A stretch of 64,000 bases of DNA from Meconema thalassinum (GCA_946902985.2 OX336389.2:167906704-167970703), one strand, 5' to 3'. Positions 43,353-53,249 are shown, numbered from the stretch's first letter. The notes: a model not told the origin generated them from the sequence alone. Translations and numbers: made by a program.

Positions 43353-43438
43353 GTCAGGTTGGTCGAGTGGTTAAGGTGTTTAACTTAAGATCAAATTTTC
43401 TGTACAAGGAAGCAAGGGTTCGAATCCCTTACCTGACA
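43353..43438 (+). tRNA. tRNA-Leu(UAA)-like gene, left arm
   Basis: 86 nt. The acceptor arm GTCAGGT pairs with ACCTGAC, followed by discriminator A. D-arm GGTCGAGTGGTTAAGGT, anticodon loop CTTAAGA (anticodon UAA), a class II variable arm (TTTTCTGTACAAGGAAG) and T-arm AAGGGTTCGAATCCCTT. The A and B boxes are intact. One A-C mismatch (TTTAA/TCAAA) disturbs the anticodon stem and several stem pairs are G-U type, so function is unproven. CCA is not encoded. It lies inside a mobile element. Confidence 0.75.
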
Positions 43439-43708
43439 TAACTATTGACTTAACATTGCTTGGCCACACTGTATTATGATACTCGGTACACAAACCATAG
43501 ACAGAGTGTATTGTTTAAGGCACTCTCTTTATGAACATAGTCAGAGACTGTTGATGGTTAACAATTGCATTAATAGTGGGACATGGGGATAGCAATTAAG
43601 AAAAAACAGCCAATACCCATACAATATTTTTATTCATTTAGGTTTTTTTTACAATAGTTACACACTGAATACAACTTTTTATCTCTTTACCATTGTTTGA
43701 TATAGATT

Positions 43709-43882
43709 TTAAACATAACGCTTGTTGTAGATCCTTTTGTAACTTTCTCCAGGTACTCTTGTTCTTAAAAACTGGGGAAGCCCTAATGGTTTTATAGACA
43801 TTAAACCCTCATCCTCTTCTTTTTCATCATCATCATTATAAATATTATCTTCATAATTATTATAGTCATTGACACCATCATT

Positions 43883-43914
<32 letters not shown>

Positions 43915-43936
43915 CAACATCACTAGAACTATCCAA
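43709..43936 (-). pseudogene. Acidic tail ORF of the FLYWCH gene, left arm
   Basis: 75 codons on the minus strand: an aspartate run encoded by a (GAT)n tract, then NDYNNYEDNIYNDDDEKEEDE, then a conserved-looking end (KPLGLPQFLRTRVPGESYK). It lies downstream of the FLYWCH ORF in another frame. It probably formed the C-terminal half of the same protein, separated by frameshift or stop. In the right arm (44865-45074) the corresponding stretch is interrupted by a TAA after the acidic run. Confidence 0.45.
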
Positions 43937-44025
43937 TTCCTTTTTTTCCTTTTCAAAAGGGACCTCTTGAAGAGTCTGTGTTGCTTTTGATAGTGTTACG
44001 GTTTTATTGAACGTTTACAACTGTC

Positions 44026-44364
44026 CTAACATGACTTTGTGAGGAGATAAATGTTTTTTTTCACAAGGAAGTCACTATGTTGAGTAACACTATGTTTTTG
44101 TTGGGCTTGCTTTTTCTTGTTCTTTTGATCATGTTTTGTTAACACTAACGGTGTTTCATTTGGTATACCACATTGATGAGTACCCACACTTAAGACCTCA
44201 CCATGTTTACTTTTTAGATGACCTAGACATTTTGTTGTTCTTTGTTTTGAGCGCTGCCAAAATATGATGCCATTTGCATTTTCTCGCTTATAGTTATAAG
44301 AGTACCCATGATACAGGGCACGTGGTTTACCTTTATTGGTTATAGTATATTCCATAGTAGCCAC
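44026..44364 (-). pseudogene. FLYWCH-type zinc-finger ORF, left arm and centre
   Basis: 112 codons. ITNKGKPRALYHGYSYNYKR, then NGIIFWQRS, then TTKCLGHLKSKHGEV and GTHQC follow the FLYWCH pattern (GKP..LY..GY.Y....W.C....C..........H.H). The first cysteine is replaced (WQR) and the last histidine reads Cys (HQC). FLYWCH fingers bind DNA and occur in insect chromatin proteins and in transposon-encoded proteins. Codons for the first 18 or so residues lie in the unique centre (44311-44364), so the foldback breakpoint cuts this gene. The product here is probably non-functional as a zinc site. Confidence 0.6.
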
Positions 44365-44447
44365 TCACTTGTATAGTCGATCCGCCTACTACAAAGGTCT
44401 GAACACTTGTGGTGAAAGAATGATGTTGTGTTGACGTTTTATGCAGG

Positions 44448-44705
44448 ATGATGTTGGTGGCTTATGGGGGTGGCTTACGTGGGTGGCATGGGTACTCTTA
44501 TAACTATAAGCGAGAAAATGCGAATGGCATCATATTTTGGCAGTGCTCAAAACAAAGAACAACAAAATATCTAGCTCATCTAAAAAGTAAACATGGTGAG
44601 GTCTTAAGTGTGGGTACTCATCAATGTGGTATACCAAATGAAACACCGTTAGTGTTAACAAAACATGATCAAAAGAACAAGATAAAGCAAGCCCAAAAAA
44701 CATAG
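44448..44705 (+). pseudogene. FLYWCH-type ORF fragment, right arm
   Basis: 85 codons, the inverted partner of 44026-44364 from HGYSYNYKRENANG onwards; its first 13 residues come from unrelated centre sequence. It keeps the first cysteine (WQC) but has Tyr where the second should be (TTKYLAH), the opposite loss from the left copy. The last position is again HQC. It lacks the GKP...LY start of the domain. Confidence 0.55.
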
Positions 44706-47266
44706 TGTTACTCAACATAGTGACTTCCTTGTGAAAAAACATTTATCTCCTCAAAACGTCATGTTAGGACAGTTGTGAACGTTCAATAAAACCGTAACAC
44801 TATCAAAAGCAACACAGACTCTTCAAGAGGTCCCGTTTGAAAAGGAAAAAAAAGGAATTGGATAGTTCTAGTGATGTTGAGGATGATGATGATGATAATG
44901 ATGGTGACAATGACTATAATAATTATGAAGATAATATTTATAATGATGATGATGATGATGAATAAGAAGAGGATGAGGGTTTAATGTCTATAAAACCATT
45001 AGGGCTTCCCCAGTTTTTAAGAACAAGAGTACCTGGAGAAAGTTATAAAAGGATCTACAACAAGCGTTGTGTTTAAAATCTATATCAAACAATGGTAAAG
45101 AGATAAAAAGTTGTATTCAGTGTGTAACTATTGTATAAAAAAAACTAAATGAATAAAAATATTGTATGGGTATTGGCTGTTTTTTCTTAATGGCTATCCC
45201 CATGTCCCACTATTATTGCAATTGTTAACCATCAACAGTCTCTGACTATGTTCATAAAGAGAGTGCCTTAAACAATACACTCTGTCTATGGTTTGTGTAC
45301 CGAGTATCATAATACAGTGTGGCCAAGCAATGTTAAGTCAATAGTTATGTCAGGTAAGGGATTCGAACCCTTGCTTCCTTGTACAGAAAATTTGATCTTA
45401 AGTTAAACACCTTAACCACTCGACCAACCTGACAGTTACTAATTTAATTAGTCTTGTGGACTTGAGTGCTTACAAAACTTTTCCCAGTATACATTGATTA
45501 AACCACTTGCTTGTTTTGAAATATAGATTTTGTTTTGTTTTACCATACCATTGCTGTTATGAGTCTTGTGAACTTGGTGTTTAATATAGGGTTAAAGGCG
45601 TTTTAAAATAATTTTAGAAAAGCTCTTAGGTATCGTGTCATGGGTTTTAGTAATGCATTACTGTTCGTTGACTAACATTTACCGTTACACAACATTATTT
45701 TGGTGAGCTTACACGTTGTTGTTTGAGTCTTTAGTCTTTTGACTGGTTTGCTGCAGATCTCAATGCTCCCCTGTCCCGAGCTAATCGTTTCATCTCTATA
45801 TAGCTACCACACCCTACATTCAAGACTATCTGTTTAACATATTCTAACCTTGGTCTCCCCCTACAAGCTCTTGGGTTCAATTCCTAGCTTTAACACAAAA
45901 TTTTAAAAGTGGTATGAGGACTAAAACAAGTATACTCAGTCTCGGGTGGTCCAAAATAAGTAGGGTTTGATTCACACCTCAACCATACAGCACCATGTTT
46001 TTTTTATTTTTTTTAAATAATGATAGCTATTTGTTCATTTTCACATTTCACACATTACAATTTGTCAATTTTCCATTTGCATTTCTTTTAAATGTCAGTT
46101 TAAAGTTTTTGAATTTCATGATATGGAAACATGGATTTTCCAATTTGTTGTTTACACATTTTATTTTTATTTTGTTTAGGTCAAAAGTTCATATTTGCGA
46201 AACATGATTTTTTTCATTTTAAGATTTTGTAAATGGTGTTAAAGTGAGTGCTTGGCCATTGCGATCGTACAGTCTGTCTATGTGTATGCAAAACATAGAG
46301 GTCTACTATTACTACTGCAGGCAAGGCTGTTTCTACACTCTCTCTCTCTCTCTTTCTGTGTAGTCATACATCCACACAACCATGCCTGTCTTTGAGAACA
46401 AACACACAGCCACTCTATTTATCCCTAAAAACATCATTGATATGCACACCCATCCCAAAGAACTTTAATTATACATTTAACATTTACCATTACAAAAATA
46501 AATGGTTTCCACTATTTACAAAAAAATAACTATTTACAATTACAAAAATAAATATTTACAAAATACTAAATCAATTAAATCTACTGGTTACAAAAGCCAT
46601 GTCTCTAAACAATAAAATATAGAAATCACACCTCCTCCTCGTGGTTATAACCCCTTGGTAGGCTAATGTGTAGGTCATTCGTCTGCACACATTTGATATC
46701 CATCAAGGCAAAAGTGCATTTTCTCTGTTCCACAAGATACGAATTATAGTTGCTGGATTGTATCCTGGACCGTTTATGCGACATACCTATACAAGTTCAT
46801 GAAATCGCTAGGTAGTTCTCTACATATAGCTCTACATATGGCTTCCTTACAGCTAGTGTGCGATAGGCAGCATTAACTGTATATCACACCCAGTCCACCT
46901 TTGTATTTGTAATCCAAGTAGTTATTTGAAAAGAGACGAGTGTAATCGGTTTAAAACACTATCTCTGCTTTTTTATATGTTTATGACATGCGTATTAACC
47001 TGAAATCAAACTCTAGTCCACTTTAGTGAAAGGCTACCAGCTTAACCACTGCGCCACCATGCCCTTCTTTCTTAGTTTGATTCGTTCTAGGACTTAGAGC
47101 TTGAAATCGAGTTAAAATCTCTAGTGTAAGTGGCACATGTGCTCGCCACTGCAGCACAAAATGGTTAGCTGGTAACATTAGACAACAGGAAATGATTGTA
47201 TTTCTGTTAGCCAAGCATTTCTGTCATCTGCCTACAGTGTGAGCACTGTCAGCAAGACAGTTTAGT
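44487..47266 (-). repeat. Right inner arm of giant foldback
   Basis: Inverted copy of 41520-44310, including the minus-strand tRNA-Leu-like gene, the (TC)n tract (about 46336-46352) and the B-box-like sequences. The centre between the arms is 44311-44486. Confidence 0.9.
45348..45433 (-). tRNA. tRNA-Leu(UAA)-like gene, right arm
   Basis: Reverse complement of 43353-43438 with, by eye, no difference in 86 nt, including the same A-C mismatch in the anticodon stem. The flanks of the two copies differ at several sites within a few hundred bases, so complete identity of the gene itself may be meaningful or may be chance. Confidence 0.75.
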
Positions 47267-47890
47267 TTAGAACAAGTGTGTGTATGTGTGTGTGTGTGTA
47301 GATTATTAGCCTCAAGTATTTAACGCTTGTTGTGTGTAGCGACCATCTTGTCCCAGTAACCACTGAGCAAGTTTTAACAGTCAACCCATAAAAACAGTAT
47401 AGGTTAGTTGTGTGTGGTTCATGTACTTGTGTGTGTGCATTAGCATCATGCACTAGCTTTACCTTACCCTCTATAGGTAGAGCGTTATCCCTTTCCTTTC
47501 TGACATTACCAATGACCACATTCACCCACAAGTTTTACACTTAAACCATTGGCTTGTTTTTGATTAAGTTTGCTTCGGTTTAGTTCGGTTTAGTTGGGTT
47601 TGATTCAGCTTGGATCAGTTAAGTTCGATATAGTCACCATTTTGGATTTTAGCTATCCTCTTTAACCAATCAATTAAAGATTGTCTACTCTTATTTCTTG
47701 AATCGATAAATCAGATTTTGTATACAGCATTTGTCATTTATTATCCCATACCTACAACCTATACTCTGTCTGTACTGCAGTTTGATCTGAAAACAAGTTC
47801 CAATGGTGAAAGATTTGTCAGTCACCATACAAGTAGCCTACAATAATTCTTTCACTACCTAGCTATGTTTCATCACTCAATGTAAACATT
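47267..47890. other. Right-half-only segment of foldback, no gene
   Basis: Starts with a (TG)n tract (47278-47301). Short repeats TTCGGTTTAGTT occur near 47575-47620. No coding potential. Confidence 0.5.
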
Positions 47891-48590
47891 TCACATGTCC
47901 ATATCCGATTATTAGTTTATAAAATCTCAGGTCGATGACCTTGATGTATTGGGTATTTTTGGGTAAATTCATTAGCCATGGGAAAGGGTTGACCATTCTA
48001 AGTCCTATGACACCTCACATGTTGATATCCGATTATTAGTTTATAAAATCTCAGGTCAATGACCTTGCTGTTTTGGATTTTTGGGGTAAATTCATTGGTC
48101 ATGGGAAAGGGTTAACCATTCGTAGTCCTATGACACCTCACTTGACCCTCTCTACTGATAAGTTAATAAAATCTTAGGTCAATGACCTTGCTGTTTTGGG
48201 TATTTTGGGTAAATTCGTTGGTCATGGAAAAGGGTTGGCCATCCTGAGTCTTGTGACACCTCACTTGTCCCTCTCTGATTATTAGTTGATAAAATCTTAG
48301 GTTTATGACCTTGCTGGTTTTTTGGGGGGTAAATTCATTGGTCATGGGGAGGGGTTGGCCATTTTAATTCCTATGACACCTCACTTGACCCTCTGTGATT
48401 ATTAGTTAGCGAGATATTAACGAAAGTGCAGTTAGGCCCTTTTGACAAAAAATGAATAATACATTCAAAAACAGGGCGTCACCCCAAGTCCAACGACCCC
48501 TCATACAAGTCCATAGCTTTCTTAGTTCATAAGATATTAAAAAGCCGATGACCTATTAGTTTTTGGATCTTTGGTTAATTTGTAAAAAAA
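47891..48590. repeat. Six diverged ~120-124 bp tandem repeats
   Basis: Anchoring on AAAATCT(C/T)AG and its variants, units recur at 47921, 48045, 48168, 48291, 48411 and 48531. The core reads CCTATGACACCTCAC, then CCGATTATTAGTT, then GGTCAATGACCTTG. The core resembles the terminal repeat (CAATGCCACCTCATTCGTC, 49728-49747), so the array may derive from the element end. Confidence 0.8.
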
Positions 48591-48599
48591 ACGTATCTA

Positions 48600-48910
48600 T
48601 AAATCATTATTCAAAAAGCCCGCCCTCTTACAAAAACCCCAATTGCGCATTCGTAAAACAAAAAACAAAAATGATAAATCATAGCGGCATTCAGTTGTAT
48701 GCATGCACTTTATGTGGAACGAGTTTAATTTCATATTAGCATACAAACTCCCACATGTTGCACATGGAAAGCGACTTTTACCTAAAAATTATTATTTCAC
48801 CCCCTAGTAGGGGTAGATTTTATTTTAGAGTGGAAATAAGTTATCCATAGGAAAGGGGTTGTCTGCCGGAGTAATTTGACTACTCGTACATGTCTCTAGC
48901 CTTATTCCCA
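48600..48910 (-). repeat. Diverged internal copy of the terminal repeat
   Basis: Shares order and spacing with 49465-49770: GCCCTCTTACAAAAA, then a CATAGCGGCAT-like stretch, AACTCCCACATGTTGCAC, CCCTAGTAGGGGTAG and TTTATTTTAGAGTGGAAATA. It is much more diverged than the two outer repeats are from each other, so it is an older duplication in the same orientation as the right end. Confidence 0.75.
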
Positions 48911-49221
48911 CCACTGTCAAAACAGGTTGTGACTTGTTAGCTCTTATCGTGCACGTGCACCTGTGTACACGTGTGTGTTAGGTCATATTACACATGAACT
49001 TGCATTTTCTCACGTATGAACCAAAACATGATGTGACTTGTTTCACAAGGAGGACGGTAATAAGGTCATCTCACACGTGTTCACATGTATTTCGTCACTT
49101 TCCTTTCATATCGTTATCACATTATAGTAGTGGGGGACTGGTGAACAACGTCAGTTCAACACACTGCTTTACACGCAAAATGTAGTTAGGCCCTTTGACA
49201 TAATTTAAATAAATTCATGGG

Positions 49222-49463
49222 CTAGTCCGTAGGAACCAGTCCAAAGGGACCGGTCCAAAGGGATCAGTCCAAAGGGATCAGTCCAAAGGGACTCATCAAC
49301 AAGGACTCATCCACAAGGACTCGTCCACAAGGACCTGTCAACAAGGACCTGTCCACAAGGACCTGTCAACAAGGACTTGTCCACAAGGACTCGTCCACAA
49401 TGACCCGGCAACAATGACCCCGCCAACAATGACCCATCAACAATAACCCATCCACAGGGATCC
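49222..49463. repeat. 14-bp minisatellite of self-complementary units
   Basis: About 17 units, consensus GTCCACAAGGACCT, drifting from GTCCAAAGGGATCA at the left to CAACAATGACCC at the right. Each unit is itself a small inverted repeat (GTCC...GGAC). Confidence 0.85.
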
Positions 49464-49843
49464 GCTCCCCCACCCTCTTACAAAAGCCGTGAGTGGGCAT
49501 GCGTAAAAATCAAGAATCAAGCATGTTAATTCATAGTGGCTTTCCACCGTATACATGTCTCATGTGTAGAACAACGTTTCATTCCATATTGGCTTTCAAA
49601 CTCTCACATGTTGCACTTGAAAAGAGAGATTTTCTAAAAAAAAATACAATTTCACCCTCTAGTAGGGGTAGGTTTTATTTTAGAGTGGAAATATGTTGCC
49701 CATTGGAAAGGGGGTGTCAGCCCGAGTTCAATGCCACCTCATTCGTCAAAATCCGACCACGGGTTCGGGAGTTATCGTGCCGCCGCCATCTTGTGAGGAG
49801 GGTGAGGAGGAGGAGGCGCTAGAACCCGTACAAACACACTACT
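49451..49843 (-). repeat. Right terminal inverted repeat of giant foldback
   Basis: Pairs with 41128-41519 and ends CACACTACT directly before the CACGGG duplication. Confidence 0.9.
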
Positions 49844-49849
49844 CACGGG

Positions 49850-50096
49850 ATTTCTAAATGGTGCAAAAGGTATATTTTTCACTATGTTCCTGTAACAGGC
49901 AGTTAACAGTTTCAGAAGACCAGATTCAGAGAGATAGATTCTGTACGGATGTCTCATTGAGTAGGATTCCACCCCAGCAGATCAGTTTACCTCCGATCAA
50001 TTAGTAAAGAAGGAAAGTTCGTATTTTCCAACGCCCAGTTCGGGCCTTGTTGGGTCGCGTTACAGCCCTCTTTCCCTTTCACAACCAGCTTACCTC
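49850..50096. other. No gene recognised
   Basis: Continuation of the sequence left of 41122. Nothing identifiable. Confidence 0.4.
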
Positions 50097-50360
50097 GTGG
50101 TGCAGTGGCTAGCATTGTTGGCTGTCAGCCACGAGGTTCCAGGTTCGATCCCCGGCACTGCCAAGAATTTAAAACTTTTGGTATGGTCTGGTATGGGGTC
50201 TGGTACGTGATGCAAAATGGAAACCTGCCGGATGCTATGGCAGGAGGAGGAGTGGAAAGGAACTGGCCACCCTACCACACGCAAACTCCGTCTCGAGACG
50301 CCTGGTTAGTGATCCCTTGACAAAGCCAAGGGCTCTAATTCAGGTCGCCTACGTCCGTGG
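50097..50360 (+). repeat. tRNA-derived SINE
   Basis: A-box region CTCGTGGTGCAGTGGCTAGC and B-box TTCCAGGTTCGATCCCCGG (50094-50160), followed by a body with CTGGTATGGGGTCTGGTACG. No close second copy in the window. Confidence 0.7.
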
Positions 50361-50478
50361 AGGGGATATAGCACTCTGGTTTAGTTACGTTATTTGAACA
50401 GATCGGTCACACTTCAGTGAGATCCATCAGGCCTAAACTGTTCCTGTTGTAATTTACGCCAATATATACTAAAGAAGA

Positions 50479-50810
50479 GCCTCCGTGGCTTAGGCGGCAG
50501 CACGCCGGCCTCTCACCGCTGGGTCCGTGGTTCAAATCCCGGTCACTCCATGTGAGGTTTGTGTTGGACAAAGCGGAGGCAGACAGGTTTTCCTCCGTGT
50601 GCTCTGGTTTTCCCTGACACCATTTCATTCTAGCAACACTCTCCACTATCATTTCATTTCATCTGTCATTCATTTAATCATTGCCCCAGGGGAGTGCGAC
50701 AGGCTTCGGCAGCCGGCACAGTTCATATCCTCGCTGCTAGATAGGGGCTTCATTCATTCCATTCCCTGACCCGGTTGGTCGACTGGAAGCAGGCTGTGGA
50801 TTTTCATTTC
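50479..50810 (+). repeat. SINE family A, copy 1
   Basis: Head GCCTCCGTGGCTTAGGCGG (A-box) and CCGTGGTTCAAATCCCGG (B-box). The body contains CACTCTCCACTATCATTTC and the 3' end is GGATTTTCATTTC. An imperfect flanking duplication is ATACTAAAGA/ATACCAAAGA. Copies 2 (50908-51239) and 3 (62675-63009) belong to the same family. Confidence 0.9.
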
Positions 50811-50907
50811 AGATACCAAAGAGCATGCTAACACTTCATTTCTGGGTTCTCTTTTTTCTTAAGGATAAGCGAGTGAGAACTGCGTCCCAAGGCTATGCTA
50901 CAACCGT

Positions 50908-51239
50908 GAAAATGAAAATCCACAGCCTGTTCCAGTCGACCAGCCGGGTCAGGGATGGAATGAATGAAGCCCCATCTAGCGGCGAGTATATAAACTGTGC
51001 CGGCTGCCGAAGCCTATCTTACTCCTCGGAGGCAATGATTAAATGACGACAAATGAAATGAAATGATTGTGGAGAGTGTTGCTGGAATGAAATTTTGACA
51101 GGAAAAACTGTAGTACTCGGAGGAAAATCTGTCTGCCTCCGTTTTGTCCAGCACAAATCTCACATGTAATAACCGGGATTTGAACCACGGACCCAGCGGT
51201 GAGAGGCCGGCGTGCTGCCGTCGAAGCCACGGAGGCTTC
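50908..51239 (-). repeat. SINE family A, copy 2
   Basis: Reverse-oriented copy of 50479-50810, about 100 bp from it. Flanked by ATGCTACAACCGT and ATGCTACTACCGT (13 bp with one mismatch), so it inserted independently. Confidence 0.9.
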
Positions 51240-51420
51240 ATGCTACTACCGTACTGAATGGATACTGAAAGGTTAAAAGTGTCTTGTATTATCGCGTTTT
51301 ATGACGGTAATACTCCAATACTTGCTACATATCCCTAAAATGCATAGTCTAGGTCATATTCTATTTTAGGTTATCTTCAGCTAGTTTTAGGGCATATTTG
51401 CTTGCATAGTTTGTGCCCTT

Positions 51421-51665
51421 TAACATGGATATGCTTTTGGGCTGGGGGTCAAGCCAAAATGTTCGTGATACACAACATGTGACGGTCTACCACGCACCTT
51501 GCCCCTAAGCAGGCGCGCGCTGATACTACCCGCATCTCATTGCTGCTTGTGTCAGGCGAGAAGCGGGAGCACATATGTTTTACAGTGAGTCTCTCTCACG
51601 ACTCGACCGGCCGGCGCGCCCAGCTTATCTGCCTCCCGTTGACTCATCACTCCCCGCTCGGCATA
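51421..51665. repeat. Left repeat block, duplicated beyond the LINE
   Basis: 51421-51545 is a direct repeat of about 56755-56884 (GTGACGGTCTACCACGCACC, TACCCGCATCTCA). 51573-51665 is an inverted repeat of about 56502-56592 (CAGTGAGTCTCTCTCACGAC, CTGCCTCCCGTTGACT). These appear to be ends of a DNA transposon that contains the transposase relic and was later split by the plus-strand LINE. Confidence 0.65.
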
Positions 51666-51773
51666 GCATAGCAATAAGAACAGAACAGCACTTGGCTCAC
51701 TTTATCCGTGGATGACATGAGATACCAATTAAATTTTAGAAAGTAAGAATTAATAAACTAAGGTCGTACCTTA

Positions 51774-52012
51774 TTACAGGAGATGTTGGAAATGTTCTCC
51801 TCCTACATCCACACATTTCTGGCATCGTCTTAGGAAACTCCGATTCACACGCATAAGTTCGTCTTCCGTAATTGAGGCTATTTCTCTCCGGATATGTTCT
51901 GCGATTTCATTTACATTTTCCTCGTTAAGTACACGTTTTTTAACACTTCGCTTCTTATCGAGTAAAGAACCAGTTCCCCTCAATTTGTTACGAGCTTCCG
52001 CACGGTCTCTCT
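51774..52012 (-). pseudogene. DDE transposase relic with catalytic core deleted
   Basis: The minus-strand frame encodes an N-terminal segment of the insect DUF4817 helix-turn-helix type (LRGTGSLLDKKRSVKKRVL, ENVNEIAEHI). It passes directly into a C-terminal motif typical of mariner-like transposases (SFLRRCQKCVDVGGEHFQHL) and its stop at 51774. The DDE domain of over 200 residues that should separate them is missing. The frame is open upstream to about 52012, where the LINE sequence seems to begin. Inactive. Confidence 0.6.
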
Positions 52013-52332
52013 ATGTGGAGGGCGCACACATGGAAAATGTGTTATGAAACGTTTAACGACTTCCCTCAGAGACTTTGTTTTCACATAATTATCGTACATA
52101 AATACCCTTACCTCTACCGTGTACACACGTGGAGGCATTATGAGAATTATAATGGCGGATATGTAAAAGGTTTATATTCTAAACGTAAGCAAAATTAAGA
52201 AATTACGCAGGTTTACCGAGGATTACGCGAGTGACTAAAGTGTTAAATATTGTGTGAACAGTGTAGGTAAAATACGTAAGAGAAATACAATACATAACTT
52301 GCTAAAAGAGAAGTCATATAACATTTAATATC

Positions 52333-53208
52333 ATGACGGTCAACTGTGCTCCATGCGGCAAAAAGATCAAGAACAATCAGCAGGCTGTAGGATGTGATGG
52401 TGAGTGTGGACGCTGGTTTCATGTAACATGCATGAAAATGAGTAAAGACACGTACCAACAATTCCGGAAAGATGATACTTTCAAATGGTCATGCAATCGT
52501 GAAGACTGCATCCCGCAACCTAACCTCAAAGAGGTTATGGCATCTTTCTCCCAGAAACTTGAGGAATCCCTTTCGGCGATGAGAGAAGAAAACCACGAGG
52601 TAAGAAAACTAGCAACTTTCTTATCAGAAAAGTATGATGAACTCCACCGGGAAATTGAAACTCTGAAGAAAGAGAGAAAAACCGTCAAGGACGCAGAAAT
52701 GGCAGCATCTAGAGCTATCAACGAATTGGAGGAACTAAAACAGTACCAGCGCAAGAACAACTTGATAGTGTATGGAATACCCACTGAAAGAGAGGAGGAT
52801 GTATTTCACAAAATCTCGGACATTGGCAAGAAGTTAGGAGTTGAAATCACCAGGGCAAACATAGACGCAGCTCACCGCCTCCCGTCAACAAAGCCTGGGC
52901 CTCAACCGATAATTGTGAAATTAAATAATAGGTGGAAGAAGGAAGAGATTCTCAGTAGCAGAAGACAAAAGAAGACCCTGAAGACGAGTGAAATTGGTTA
53001 CCGTGATGGTGGTAATATATATATCAATGAACACCTGACCCCAAGAAATGAAACCATCGCCAAAAAGTGCCGTGAATTGAGACAACAGGGAAAAATCTTT
53101 GCAACTTGGGTCAGAGACTGCAAAATATACATTCGGAAAAATCAAAATGGACCCTCAAAGCTTATATCAAGTGCTGAAATACTGGATGAACTCGCCCTCT
53201 CAAACTAA
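52333..53208 (+). CDS. LINE ORF1 with PHD finger and RRM-like domain
   Basis: 291 aa. Residues 5-59 form a C4HC3 PHD-like zinc finger: Cys 5, 8, 21, 25, His 30, Cys 33, Cys 54 and 59, with WFHVTC. Residues about 70-145 are coiled coil. Residues about 145-285 (KNNLIVYGIP, IDAAHRLP, PIIVKLNNRWKKEEIL, YINEHLTPRN, WVRDCKIYIRK) resemble the RRM-plus-C-terminal region of L1-type ORF1 proteins that bind the LINE RNA. Intact, with the ATG at 52333 followed by the finger within five codons. ORF2 begins about 40 nt after its stop. Confidence 0.85.
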   Translation: MTVNCAPCGKKIKNNQQAVGCDGECGRWFHVTCMKMSKDTYQQFRKDDTFKWSCNREDCIPQPNLKEVMASFSQKLEESLSAMREENHEVRKLATFLSEKYDELHREIETLKKERKTVKDAEMAASRAINELEELKQYQRKNNLIVYGIPTEREEDVFHKISDIGKKLGVEITRANIDAAHRLPSTKPGPQPIIVKLNNRWKKEEILSSRRQKKTLKTSEIGYRDGGNIYINEHLTPRNETIAKKCRELRQQGKIFATWVRDCKIYIRKNQNGPSKLISSAEILDELALSN

Positions 53209-53249
53209 AATCTATGTAATGGTAAGATATCTACTAAGTATTATCCCAT

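Larger units (their letters stand above)
41520..44310 (+). repeat. Left inner arm of giant foldback
   Basis: Inverted copy of 44487-47266, the two arms being very similar by eye. It contains an (AG)n tract (about 42436-42453), the plus-strand tRNA-Leu-like gene (43353-43438) and, on the minus strand, the FLYWCH ORF and an acidic ORF. B-box-like sequences also lie at 41774-41786 (GGGTTTGATTTC, plus) and 42901-42915 (minus), so further degenerate tRNA-like sequences may be present. Confidence 0.9.
41128..49843. mobile_element. 8.7-kb giant foldback element, Polinton/Maverick-like ends
   Basis: Flanked by a perfect 6-bp duplication CACGGG (41122-41127 and 49844-49849). The ends are inverted repeats starting AGTAGTGTGTTTGTACGGG, about 392 bp long (41128-41519 and 49451-49843). 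Inside these the two halves are again inverted copies: 41520-44310 pairs with 44487-47266 around a 176-bp centre. The right half has 2.18 kb more (47267-49450), filled with tandem repeats. It carries two tRNA-Leu-like genes and a FLYWCH-type ORF but no polymerase, integrase, ATPase or capsid gene. A 6-bp duplication and 5'-AG termini are known features of Polintons/Mavericks; assigning it to a non-autonomous derivative is inference, and a foldback element of another family is possible. Confidence 0.8.

Noticed and set aside
43876..43912. Aspartate run as evidence for an acidic functional domain
   Set aside because: It is encoded by a pure GAT microsatellite that differs in length between the two arms.
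47891..49463. CRISPR-like arrays
   Set aside because: Units are contiguous and diverging with no unique spacers, and the context is eukaryotic transposon DNA.
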